Shown: positions 12,790 to 23,173 of the stretch, piece after piece
Layout: each line of letters opens with the position of its first letter
How positions within the stretch are numbered: the first letter of the stretch is position 1
Source of the DNA: Rotaria macrura
Lineage: Eukaryota > Rotifera > Eurotatoria > Philodinida > Philodinidae
DNA: 64,000 nucleotides
Assembly (NCBI GenBank): GCA_900239685.1
Contig: OENT01000946.1
Coordinates: 1 to 64,000, forward strand
Reading direction: 5' to 3'
Position numbers and translations under genes: made by a program
Notes under the pieces: model-generated
What the model saw: the letters and a program-made list of their open reading frames with translations, nothing else
Told to the model about the DNA's origin: nothing
The model's database searches: none

Positions 12790-13487
12790 AATAGAAATAA
12801 ATTTTATCTGAATAACTAGAAGAAAAGAACTATCACAAGTTATATTTGATGTTTCTTTTTCAAGTCGTTCTGTTTTTAAATACTTTGATAAATATGAAAC
12901 ACATCAATAGTCCGATTAAACATTAGAAACGCAAAGTCACAGTACAAACACACTATCACAAACAGAAACTGAGATAGACATCAATTCGATAAAAAATGAT
13001 TTGTGATTATTAACGGAACAGTATGGTATCAGAATATCATCACAAAGCATGAAAGACATAAACTATTTGCTATTCAAAATAAATGAAAAGAAAAAACAAC
13101 ACGAAGACAAGCTCTCGATTGATAGACCTGATAAACACGACGAAAAGAAAATAAAGATAATGAGTTTCAAAAGAAATACAATACAATAACTGTGATGAAA
13201 AAGAAAGCAAATAATAATAATAGTATGAAGATATTGAAGTAAAGTAAAAGAGAAAGAAAAATGTTTTCTAGATTATGAAAAGACAACAAATATCACATTT
13301 AGGAATTTTTGTTCTTGACCATATCTAAATCTATCATGATAGATAGTGAAATATTGACGAAGATTATCACTTACTAATTGTTATAAGCTGAATAAAACGA
13401 CGAAAGCATAAATAAACTACCATTGTATTAATTACCTAGGGGGGTAAAAAGATAAATTTCGTTTTCTATAGCATGTCCATCATAATC
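12790..13487. other. Intergenic, reductase upstream region
   Basis: AT-rich DNA with A-rich purine patches between the reductase start and the stop of the first SR-protein gene. It should contain the reductase promoter and 5' UTR. I see no gene. Confidence 0.5.
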
Positions 13488-14690
13488 TTACCGTCGACTA
13501 TATCTGGCACTTGCTGATGGTGGTGTTAAACGTGTACCACGTTCACGATATCGATTATCATGTCCGTTTGATCGATCGGCTGGTGGATAATAATTACCCA
13601 TAAAATCATCGTATCGACGCGAATATGATGGATACATTGGCATTCCATGACGAAAATAGGTTGGTGCAGGTAATTTTGCTGGTGAATGTGGTGAATGTGA
13701 CCTAAAGTTCCATATGAACCAAATCCAATGTCCATTATCAGTATTTATATCTCTTTTCCAATGTCAAATACCATCCGAAACAACCAAAACCCAAAGAAAG
13801 TCACCTTTTTTTTTCAAGTACTATACGATAGATCATTATGTTTTCTTTCCTATTCTGTCATATCTAGCTCCGAAATTTGTACGCAGGCTACCGATCCAGA
13901 AAGATACATTAATCAACACCATATATGTATATATATATATATGCATATGTGTGTATATGTATATCCATATGTATATATGTCAGAAACCAAGAAATGTGCG
14001 TACACTGTCATTCAATACTAGTATCCATCCATACCTCGAATAACGACTGCTGTTTGACGATGAATATCGACCATAGTTATCATCACGACGACGCGATGGA
14101 CGTCCTTCCACCATTAAACGTTCACAATCGCGACTAGAGAATAAGAAAATACTAGAATATTTTCTTGAAAGAATATATACTCCTACCTGAAATGGCCTCG
14201 GTTTCCACACTTGTAACATCTCATATTTGGATCATAACGATGAGAACGATTGCGTGTTCGTGGTCGAGCCCATGTTACTTTTACACGATTATTTCCAAAT
14301 GATCTTAATCCAATAATAATTGTCAAGATTTTTCTTTGTACGTGTAAATTTTATAATTCACACACATGCATATATATATATATATATATATGTATATGTA
14401 TGTATATCATACCTTCCATCCATATGATCGATCGCTTTTTGTGCTTCTTCCTTTTCTTTATAGACAACAAATGCAAAACAAGATGCAGTTGCAACCCAAA
14501 CATCAATCAAGGTACCATAACGTTGAAATGTTTTCCGAATTTCACTTTCTGTCACATGTTGTGGCAATTCCGCAATATGAATACGATATTCAGTCGGTCG
14601 ATCATTGCCACTATCGTGATTTGAAGCAGGGGAACGAGATCGTCGTGTTGATGGAGTTGAACTTCGTGAACGGGATCGTGATCGAGGCAT
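13488..14690 (-). CDS. SR-family splicing factor, RRM + CCHC zinc knuckle (copy A)
   Basis: Nuclear RNA-binding protein expected to act in pre-mRNA splicing or export. Exon 1 starts at 14690 with MPRSRSRSRSSTPSTRRSRS, an N-terminal RS stretch, then an RRM: IHIAELPQHVTESEIRKTF (RNP2 region) and ASCFAFVVYKEKEEAQKAID (RNP1 region, with the aromatic pair F-A-F). Exon 2 (about 14190-14303) gives VKVTWARPRTR and the first part of a zinc knuckle. This completes across an intron as CYKCGNRGHFSRDC, a canonical CX2CX4HX4C. The C-terminal exons are Arg/Ser/Tyr-rich (GRYSSSNSSRYSR, then SPHSPAKLPAPTYFRHGMP, ending SASARYSRR) with TAA at 13488-13490. RRM followed by one knuckle is the SRSF7 / plant RSZ layout; the extra N-terminal RS block is unusual. 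Introns 1 and 3 contain TA-type microsatellites. Copy B lies 1.6 kb upstream in the same orientation. Confidence 0.88.
13918..13982. repeat. TA/TG-rich microsatellite in SR copy A intron
   Basis: Tract of TATATG, GTATAT and TGTGTG units lying within the intron before the last exon of copy A. Confidence 0.75.
14366..14410. repeat. (TA)n microsatellite in SR copy A intron 1
   Basis: About 22 bp of pure TA dinucleotides flanked by TATG units, within the intron after the RRM exon. Confidence 0.85.
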
Positions 14691-16309
14691 GCTGTTTTTT
14701 ACTTTTCGTTGAAAAATAATACCAAATGAAAAAAGCAGATAAAAGAATAGTACTAATTAAATGCTAAAATAAAATGATACACAATTCATTAAGATTAAAT
14801 TTGTTCAGATTATCGAACAGTGGCAAACATAGAACAAAGCACAGAGTCGAATTGAAACACAAACAAAACACAACACAAAAAGAGAACGCTAAGCGATCGA
14901 AATAAGAAAACAAATGAATATAATGTCATAGTTTTTCTTCAATCAATAACGCATACAATATTCAGGTTATTTTTCAATATTATGTTCGCGGTGGACTAAA
15001 ATAAAATAAAAAACAATATGCTTAAAAATTAGAAACAAATTTGTTCATTCAAAATATTAACATATGATATTACCGAAAGATTGAATATCTTTGTTTAGAT
15101 TGAGTCCTGAGATATTTTACATAAAATAATCATAGTTTTCAAATAAATATTCAACTGCTACAATATTCAAAAGACGTTATCTGTCTACAATATGATATTG
15201 GATTTCGATTGATAACTATGGAATTCGAAATACTGAAATTTTTCTCATAGACAGGATCTATGTAGATGAGCGATTGTAAACAAATTTAATAGTTGTAACT
15301 AATCTCATGCACATATCAGTGAAGAATATATATATCTAGAATGTTCTGCTTTGTTTTTCTTCATTTGCAATTGATGATAATCATGTTCTCTTTGTATATA
15401 TATACTTCAGGCTTCAAATCCTCATCGTCTAATTTACCTCAAGCTTTAAGTAGACATTTTGAACATCTGTTGACAGCTTCTGAATAAAGCCTGTTTTTTA
15501 AAATGCAGAGAATTGATCTCGATATTTTAGCATGATGAAATTTGTTCAATGTTATTATTTCCTCTTATTTGTAGATTCTTGACATTCTGAATTACGTACA
15601 TGGGCTTAATTAGCCAAAGAACATATCTTTTCAGTTATCACTATGTCGATGAATACGTATGATTTTTCCTCCGGGTTGGTGCGGTAGGTAATTGTAACGA
15701 TAAACAATAATCAGTTTGTATATTTACGATCACTGATTTTGTGCACAATCGGAAAAAAAAGATGAATCATGTTCTTATTGACGAAAACATCGACTTCTAT
15801 GCATGAGTGAATACGTGAACAACAAAAGACCATAGTGGTTGGTAATAATCGAACGGAAGAAAGACAAAAGGTCATGAAAACATAGTATGATTCATTATCT
15901 GTATTGGTGTCTGTTGATTTTGCTCTTATCAGTAGATCTTACGAAACCTGGTATTATAATTTCACGTAATCACGCTCTGCACGCGTCATCAATCTTTTGA
16001 CTCACATAAAAAAAAGATGATAAACATTAAATTTTACTGACAAACCAAAGCCTCATATATGATCATATTTTCTCATTGGAATAATCTAGACTAAACTTTG
16101 ATGTTTTCTATGATCCTACTTTACGAAGAGCTCAATTGAGATTGGTGCAATGCACAAGAACAAAGCAGTAGCCCAATTAAGATTTCTTATTTTCTTCGTG
16201 AAATTATTTTCTATAGTCGTCAATCGATCGCATAACTCTGAAATAAACTGTGTCATGGCTTCGATACAATGAATTGCATTTTCAAATGAATCCGTGAAAA
16301 TCAAGATCA
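14691..16309. other. Spacer between the two SR-protein genes
   Basis: AT-rich DNA between copy A (start 14690) and the stop of copy B (16310). A 64-codon minus-strand frame at 16116-16310 begins exactly at the copy B stop and ends in a hydrophobic stretch. It could be an alternative 3' exon of copy B, because the AAG|GTAATG at the stop resembles a splice donor. I cannot support it as a gene. Confidence 0.45.
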
Positions 16310-17476
16310 TTACCTTGAATAATAACCAGAGCCATTGTCACGTGATTTATAATTCGATTTTGGTGGTGATCGACGAGGGCTATAGTACAAAAAATACGAT
16401 TTTTCAGCGTAATTTAATATAAATATCGATTTTACCTATGACGACGATATTCTCGAATAACACGTGGACGTGGTGAACGTGAACTAAATTTGAAAATAAT
16501 CAAAAATTTAGAATAAGTTTTTGTTTTCATACCGAGATCGAGAATAGGATCGTTCATATCGACGTTCACGTGAACGAGATCTAAATACAATCAAATGTTT
16601 ATACAACTTCTTCTTCTTAAAAACTTTAAAAAATCTCACTCAAAATATAAACCATTTTCAATACTCAGGGAAAGAAAAACAACGCTTCTCAACAATTTAC
16701 CTTAAGTTATTGTCAAATTCAAAACCAAACCCACGCATGTCTATTATGTATCCCATCCAAGACCATATTGATGATCCCAGTGTGATATATATTTATATAT
16801 GTATATACATGTATAAATATACGTGTGTGTATTTTATACTCTCCAATTGCTTTGACCACTCCATTAATGAAAAAACTCACCGATATCCATTGCCAGACTT
16901 CTTTTTGCTTTGTTGCTCGGTACCACAATCACGACTAAAATGTCCACGACCGCCACATTGATAACATCGCCTTGAATAACGACGAAAACAACTCGAAGTG
17001 GCTACTAATCTAGTAATATAATGATACTTACTTATTCGGATCAAAATATCTTCGGCCACCACCACCACTAGTACGTATGCGTGGTCGAGCTAAAGTGACC
17101 CGAACGCGTGCATCACCAATATAACTGAATGCATGAATAAAACAAAAATATAGAAATTTCGGTAAAAAATAATGACTTTTTTTTACCGGCCGTCAAGTTC
17201 GTGAATAGCTGTTTGGACATCTTCACGATTACGTAAAACTACAAACGCAAAACAGGATGCTTGGGCTTGCCAAACCTCAACTATTGGCCACTTATCAAAT
17301 GCTTTTTCAATTTGACGCTTCGTACAATTTGGTGACAAATCAGCGACATGTAAACGGCAATTGTTAGCATCATCCTCTTCCTGATCGTTATTGTTACGTC
17401 TTGGTGAACGTGAACGACGACGATAAGATGATGATATCGGTGAATGAGAGCGAGAACGAGAATACGAACGAGGCAT
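16310..17476 (-). CDS. SR-family splicing factor, RRM + CCHC zinc knuckle (copy B)
   Basis: Tandem paralogue of the gene at 13488-14690. The ATG at 17476 is chosen because it gives MPRSYSRSRSHSPISSSYRR, matching the MPRSRSRS start of copy A. The RRM follows: CRLHVADLSPNCTKRQIEK (RNP2) and ASCFAFVVLRNREDVQTAIH (RNP1). Exon 2 (about 17036-17126) carries VRVTLARPRIRTSGGGG, equivalent to the VKVTWARPRTR of copy A. The next exon has the zinc knuckle CYQCGGRGHFSRDC, then GTEQQSKKKSGNGYR. Small RS exons near 16534-16582 (RSRERRYERSYSRSR) and 16438-16485 (SPRPRVIREYRRHR) lead to SPRRSPPKSNYKSRDNGSGY and a TAA at 16310-16312. That stop sits in AGGTAATG, which could also be a splice donor, so the extreme C-terminus could differ in another isoform. 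Domain order is the same as copy A, but the sequences have diverged well beyond recent duplication. Confidence 0.87.
16786..16832. repeat. TA/TG-rich microsatellite in SR copy B intron
   Basis: TATATT, TATATG and TGTGTG units downstream of the zinc-knuckle exon, mirroring the microsatellites in copy A introns. Confidence 0.7.
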
Positions 17477-18979
17477 ATTGGAATTCAATTAGAATGATTC
17501 AATCAAATGCTTGTTAATATGATAAAAAATAATTGACATATAGTACAATGTGTTTTGTTTTTGAGAGAATGAACTAAACAAGCAAGTATTCCTATTGGTC
17601 AATTGATGTTTATTTTTCGGAATGACACTTGGAAAAAGAGAAACTTGTAATTATGAAATCTGCCTTTATTTATGAAAATTATCATCAGTAATCAGCTTAG
17701 GTTTTCGTTTATAGTATATGGGAATTCGATAGAGGGCGCTTATTAGTAAAAATGGCGATGATTGATCGACAAGCAGAGAAGAATTGCTTTTCGCGTACGT
17801 ACCCGATTGTCGTTTATTATGTGGTATTTGATCTTGGACAGTAAGAAATAGCCAGTCTCATTCTAAAGAAGAAGAATTTAATAAGATGTTTAAAATTCTT
17901 TATAGACAGTAAGAACGAAAACTGTATTATAATGCAGCAACCATAGATAGCTGGCAGGCGAATACGTAAGCAAACTATGAATATCATAGAGATTGAATTC
18001 TACCCTACAGTAGGTTACTAGAAATCAGACGATTAATAAAGCTTTATTTTCCGCTTCTGCGTAATTAAAAGATGTATGCTGTGTCCGAAAATATCAACAC
18101 TTTCTCATGACCGTTTTTTAAGATACGAAACAATTTTTATTACAAGATGTTGTTTCATAAGGAAATTAGAAACAGAAGATTTGAGAACAGCAGAATGCTT
18201 ACTCTACGTTCATTGTTTTAGTGTACAAATCTAATGCATATTCTATTTTAAACCAAATGAATTCACTATGTCATTTTTTTGTATAGCCTGTGAAATATTC
18301 GGCAAAATCTTTGTTATCAAGAGTACCTAAAATTACAAATTATTCAGTTTTTTCTGACCGAAATCAGTCTAGAAAAAAATCAACATGTGAGTTGACAATA
18401 AGAAATATTTATTGTCTCCATATGAATAATGTAAAAATATTCGCTTGCTCCAACTTCGGTTTGATTTCTCGATGAACATCTTATTAAAATTACTGCAGCT
18501 AGCTAAATAAAAATTCAAACGCTTAACAATCTTCGGATTCATATATAGTCAATGGTTGTAGCAGTTGATGGAAGATTTTAACTGTTAGATTTTTGGGAAA
18601 ATTCGAGTTCAGTTTTTTTGTTCGATTTCAATAAAACAAAATATTTAGAAAGAAAGAAATATCAAATTTGTTTAAATTTCTATGTACATCAGAATGTGTC
18701 ACTAATCACGGGCAGTGAATCTCGTTTCGAAAGAGAATTAATACTATATTACAATTGCATAGCTGTAAAGAACAATATTTTTCTCCAACATGTGTGGTTT
18801 CAGTTACTCATCGTAAAGTAAATAGAATGAATATGATTCAACCGACAGTTTGCGTTTCGTAACTTTTTCCTCTAACCAGAATAATCTATCTTACAATATT
18901 GCGACAAAATGTAGAAATAGTCGCTTGAAATCAGTTGCCGTAATAAAGCAGTGAAGCGAAGAATATTTTGCTCGAAACA
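17477..18979. other. Upstream region of SR copy B, no gene seen
   Basis: AT-rich sequence upstream of copy B and, beyond the inverted-repeat element at 18980, of the plus-strand gene at 20186. Short open frames (18290-18475, 18618-18821) lack motifs or splice context. Confidence 0.45.
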
Positions 18980-19341
18980 CCCCCCTACAATAAAAGACCC
19001 TGGGTCTTCTATTATGTTCGAACGTAAAAATTTTCCAGGTGTTTCTTCTATTAAGAAACTAATTTTTCCCAATATTTAATTTAAAAGGTTTTCCAGAAAA
19101 CTAAGACGATTTTCAGGATTTCCATTAAGCTTTTCAGGGTTTTAATAAGGGTGTCATTATAATTATGAACACATTATCTTCATATTTCCAACTGAAAACC
19201 CTAAGAATCAGGCATATTTTGATGGGAAAACACTAATTAAAGTTCCTAATTAGCAAAAAATTAATTAATTAAAGAGGGGTCTTCTATTACGTCGGACAAA
19301 CTTTTTCTGCAGGGGGTCTTCTATTATAGAGGGGGAGGGGG
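18980..19341. mobile_element. MITE-like inverted-repeat element (about 360 bp)
   Basis: The left end reads CCCCCCTACAATAAAAGACCC (18980-19000). The right end is GGGTCTTCTATTATAGAGGGGG (19314-19335), whose reverse complement matches the left end with a few mismatches and a small indel. GGGTCTTCTATTA also occurs just inside the left end (19002) and again at 19277, each followed by A-Y-GT and a GA/AC-rich stretch, so both ends have subterminal copies. The interior is AT-rich with no coding capacity. These properties fit a non-autonomous DNA transposon. Target-site duplication and superfamily could not be determined by eye. Confidence 0.6.
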
Positions 19342-20185
19342 TTACTCATTCTTCATAACTAAAAGAGAAACATAAAATAAGTCTTTTTTCCAACTTCACT
19401 TTTTATGCAAGTAGACTATATATTTAACTTTCCTTGGTATGATTTTTTTCATAGATTTCACGAAAGTTGTGTTCCAAAAGATCCAACATTGAATAGATAG
19501 AGAATTTAGACGGTCTGCCATTAAATGAATAGGTCTTCTACCGATTATTAATACACTCATATTCGCTGTAATCCCAAAAATTTGTTTGGACTATTACAAA
19601 AAAGGTTTCATGACGTGTTCTGAAGTTCATATCCGTCTTGATGCTGTATTCGGATGGACTAAGAGAAACGAAGTTCAGCTCTATCTAGAAAAACAAGGCT
19701 CTATCGACAAAAAGATAACGATTCCCAACCCACGAATGATGTCACCCAAGTACGTAGACTATCTCTGTCTGACTCCAAACTGTTTTCTTTCTAAGTCACC
19801 TATGCTTGCAACCAAATTCATTATTACACTTCATCAATTGTAATTTTTACTAAACACAAATTGGTATCTTTTTTAAAGACTTGGAAAAAACAAGCAAATA
19901 TAAGCAATGCTAGTATGAAAATTAAAAATAAATAACATGCATTTTTTCTTCAGTCAGTGGCGAAGACAGAACGGAAAAAAATGACGTATTTCATTCAGCT
20001 TCTTGTAACAAACACCTAGTTTCTTCTTTCTTGTCTCGCTATTCAGGAATGAATAAGGCAAAACGAAAAACACTTATTACACTTGTCACGAAAAACACAT
20101 AATAAACTAGTCAAGCAAATCTCGTTTGTTTATCAATATTTTCTTTTTTCAGACGAAAACAATTCCAATTTCACATCAATCAATT
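19342..20185. other. Upstream region and 5' UTR of plus-strand paralogue 1
   Basis: AT-rich. A pyrimidine-rich acceptor, TTTTCTTTTTTCAG, ends at about 20152, 34 bp before the chosen ATG, indicating an intron in the 5' UTR. An 85-codon plus frame at 19586-19843 has no recognisable domain and is not called. Confidence 0.4.
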
Positions 20186-21010
20186 ATGTCTGGAACGCAA
20201 ATACCTAATAAATCGAACAATTCCCTCCCTCAATCTTCAACAGCAGCTGGGACTACACGTCGAAATGAACCATCTCAACCTCTAGCACAGTTTGCAGCTG
20301 CAACAGCTCCCGGTTATCAACCACGACCGCAAGTAGCTACAACGTCATTTCCATCCTCTTCGACTCCTAAGCAAACTGATAAAGATCCTAAGCCTGCAAA
20401 GGAAGCTGAAAAAACACCAGCAGCTGCAAGCATAACGAACACCAAGATTGAAAGTTCATTCTGTCCCCCAGCAGAGCAGCCTGTTGATTTAAGTAGTTTT
20501 AAAGGTTTTAAATTCGCGACACTCGATGGTCTCGTGGTAGAGACACGCGAAATTTACGATAAAATCAGTGATACTTTCCAATGGGAGATGTGTGAAAGTG
20601 ACGAACAGCGATGTATAGATTTTATTCGCGATAAATGTGTCAATAAACGAACGTTTTTGATTTGTTCTGGTGGACTGGGACAAAATCTCGTCCCGAAAAT
20701 TCATGATTTACCGCAGCTCTATGCTGTTTATATTTACTGCGCAGATGTTGTACGTCATCAAACTTGGGCATGTAAATTTTCGAAAATACGCTCTGTGTGC
20801 AATGACGATGATCGATATTTGTTACCTCAACTCGCTGTGGACGTAGCACAATCGAATATTGATTGGGGCGATGCACTTTTAAAAGCAGGAAAACGTGATG
20901 AAGCGAAGAAAAAATTCGACAAAGCTTTGAATAACTTGATTAAATATGCTAAATTTCCTGATCCAACAATGCTGAATCAATTGATGGATAAACTAGAAAA
21001 ATTGAAATGA
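20186..21010 (+). CDS. Rotifer-type VPxIHDLPQLYAVYI domain protein, paralogue 1
   Basis: Single coding exon of 274 residues. The ATG at 20186 (MSGTQIPNKSNNSLPQ) is preferred over the frame's earlier ATG at 20126 because a strong acceptor (TTTTTTCAG) lies between them, making the earlier codons intronic. Residues 1 to about 100 are Ser/Thr/Pro/Ala-rich and probably disordered. From DLSSFKGFKFATLDGLVVET onward comes a folded domain with TFQWEMCESDEQRCIDFIRD, then RTFLICSGGLGQ, VPKIHDLPQLYAVYIYC and a short helical hairpin DWGDALLKAGKRDEAKKKFD resembling one TPR unit. I associate this domain with large rotifer families, where it precedes TPR or ADP-ribosyltransferase modules; neither is attached here. 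A polyadenylation signal AATAAA occurs at 21208-21213. Function is unknown. Paralogue 2 lies 1.6 kb downstream and a decayed copy at 27.5 kb. Confidence 0.85.
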   Translation: MSGTQIPNKSNNSLPQSSTAAGTTRRNEPSQPLAQFAAATAPGYQPRPQVATTSFPSSSTPKQTDKDPKPAKEAEKTPAAASITNTKIESSFCPPAEQPVDLSSFKGFKFATLDGLVVETREIYDKISDTFQWEMCESDEQRCIDFIRDKCVNKRTFLICSGGLGQNLVPKIHDLPQLYAVYIYCADVVRHQTWACKFSKIRSVCNDDDRYLLPQLAVDVAQSNIDWGDALLKAGKRDEAKKKFDKALNNLIKYAKFPDPTMLNQLMDKLEKLK

Positions 21011-22600
21011 AACGCTTCATGCGTGTATCACTTCAAAGAACATTCAGATTGTTTTTCTTGTTTCTGTATTTTTGATTAAATAAGAAAAATTTTTCTTTAG
21101 TTTTTCTCCCGCCAAAACTTTCACGTTCGACCATTACTAGTGCATGTATGAAAACTCTTAAAAGATGGTAAAACAATGTACTAGTGTATTATGCATGTGA
21201 ACGAGAAAATAAACTAGATTCTAACACTCGAATGGACTCTTCTTTTCACGTCAAACAAATGTGTTTTATTCGTTCGTCAAACTTTAACAAAAAAAGAATT
21301 TAAAAAAAATGTTTATTCCAACTTCAGAGTACACCATATTCAACTTTGACATGAGTATGCAACATTAAAATGTGACCTGATTGAAAGATTTCATGTCTAC
21401 ATATCTGTTTTCAGTGGTATTAAAATTTCACTAAATTTAAAATTTTTCCTATCAGGATTTTTATTTCAGTTTTGACTTGATAAAGTTTTAATTTTTTTCC
21501 GTGAGTCTCTCTCGACCATAGAAAATCCATCGTAAATGGGCCGCGTCGAAACTATACTATGAAGAATTTCATTATAAACAATCGTTGTGGGTTATGTTTT
21601 TAGTAGAAAATGAAAATTCAGTTGAAACAATAATATTAAGAAGTATTAACTTAATTTTTAGATTCATTAGTTGAAAAGTTTGAGAGCATTCATCACGAAA
21701 TCATGGCAAGACTATGGTGACTCTCAAAAGTCTCAAAAAAAGCACGTGATAAATTGAAAACTGTTCAAGGTCACTGTAGTTTCCTATTCTTGGATATGAT
21801 TTTAAAACACTATTATCATCCATTTCAGAGTCGAATATAGATCTCTTTCATGTCCACAGCGAACATTGTTCAATCGCACATTAGTCAAATTACACATCAA
21901 TACTGATGTCATACGATGCTAAGCATTACAAGTATGATGCCTTGATACTGAAAAAAGTAGTTTATCTATGCAGATATTTACGACTTTTAATGATAAGGAA
22001 TGATTAAATTTTGTTGGTTATGTCAGATATAAATTTTTCTTTAACAACAGTCGCCTTTACTTAAATAGTTTGATCATAAGACACACATTGATGTATTGTA
22101 GTTTAGCATGCGTCGAATAGTAGGAAGTAGTTTTTATTGTAAGAAACAAATAAACAAATATGGGTGCGTATTTTCTTTTTCGAGAATAGCAAAGAACAGA
22201 GGAAGAAAAAATATTTCATGAATCATTACAATTTCTAACAGCGACTGCTTGGCTTTTTCCAATCTATGGCGCGTTTATTGACAAATTAAAACCAAACATC
22301 GAATTTATTTTGTTGTTATTGTCGAAGTATAGAAACTGCTACATAATGTACGAACATTTATAAGCACGCGTCATACAAGGTTTTCAATTTATTTTATTGA
22401 ATTTGACATTTAGATTTATGTCAACTTCGAATAGAATCATCTGATTTTTAAGAAAGATTTAGAACTACAGCAATTAATTCTTATCCGTCTTACTAAAAGC
22501 AGACCATCGGCAAAATAATTGTCGTCAGTTTCCATCACATTTAATACAATTAAATCTACAACATCACCATTCTTCGAATTTCCTTGTACCTAACAATATA
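21011..22600. other. Spacer between the two plus-strand paralogues
   Basis: AT-rich. It contains the 3' UTR of paralogue 1 (AATAAA at 21208) and presumably the promoter of paralogue 2. I see no further copy of the domain. Confidence 0.5.
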
Positions 22601-23173
22601 ATGGCAGCACCCTCAAATCAGGTGTTCAAGCCTCCTCAACCTCAAGCAATCGATACAGCTACTTTTAAAGGTCTTAAATTTTTGAAACTCGATGGCCTTG
22701 TCGTAGAGACAAATGATGTTGAAGATGAAATAAGTGGTACTTTTCAATGGGAGTCGTTTCAGAGTGATAAAAACCGATGTATGGATTTTATTCGCGATCA
22801 ATGTGCCGATAAACGAGCGTTTCTGGTCAGTTCCGGTGGACTGGGACTAAATGTTGTCCCGGAAATTCATGATTTACCGCAGCTCTATGCTGTTTATATA
22901 TTTTGCCAAGATGTTGATGGACATAAGAAATGGGCCATTAACTATTCAAAAGTGCGTCTTGTTTGCAGTGATGAACGAATTTTACGGTGGCAACTTGCTG
23001 TGGATGTGGCTCAAGCAAATATGGATTGGGGCAGTGCACTGTTCAAAGCAGGAAAATCTGATTTAGCTAAGAAAAAATTCGAGAAAGCTTTAAAGAATTT
23101 AGAAAACTACGCTGAATCTCCTGATCAAGCAATGGTAGATGAAGCAAGAAAAAAATTAGCAGAATGCAAATAG
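22601..23173 (+). CDS. Rotifer-type VPxIHDLPQLYAVYI domain protein, paralogue 2
   Basis: Single-exon CDS of 190 residues starting MAAPSNQVFKPPQPQ. It lacks the roughly 80-residue Ser/Thr-rich extension of paralogue 1 and goes almost directly into the shared domain: TFKGLKFLKLDGLVVET, GTFQWESFQSDKNRCMDFIR, RAFLVSSGGLGLN, VPEIHDLPQLYAVYIFC, KKWAINYSKVRLVC, then the helical hairpin DWGSALFKAGKSDLAKKKFE and a final helix ending KKLAECK. Long stretches of nucleotide identity with paralogue 1, including around GATTTACCGCAGCTCTATGC, show a tandem duplication. The frame is fully open, so it is probably functional. The domain name and activity are unknown to me; the C-terminal hairpin looks like one TPR-like repeat. 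It has no transmembrane segment or signal peptide. Confidence 0.86.
   Translation: MAAPSNQVFKPPQPQAIDTATFKGLKFLKLDGLVVETNDVEDEISGTFQWESFQSDKNRCMDFIRDQCADKRAFLVSSGGLGLNVVPEIHDLPQLYAVYIFCQDVDGHKKWAINYSKVRLVCSDERILRWQLAVDVAQANMDWGSALFKAGKSDLAKKKFEKALKNLENYAESPDQAMVDEARKKLAECK

Noticed and set aside
16116-16310. 64-codon minus frame ending in a hydrophobic stretch
   Set aside because: It is out of frame with SR copy B, with no independent promoter or homology. At most it is a part of an alternative 3' exon.
19586-19843. 85-codon plus-strand frame before paralogue 1
   Set aside because: No domain or splice context, and no similarity to the neighbouring family.
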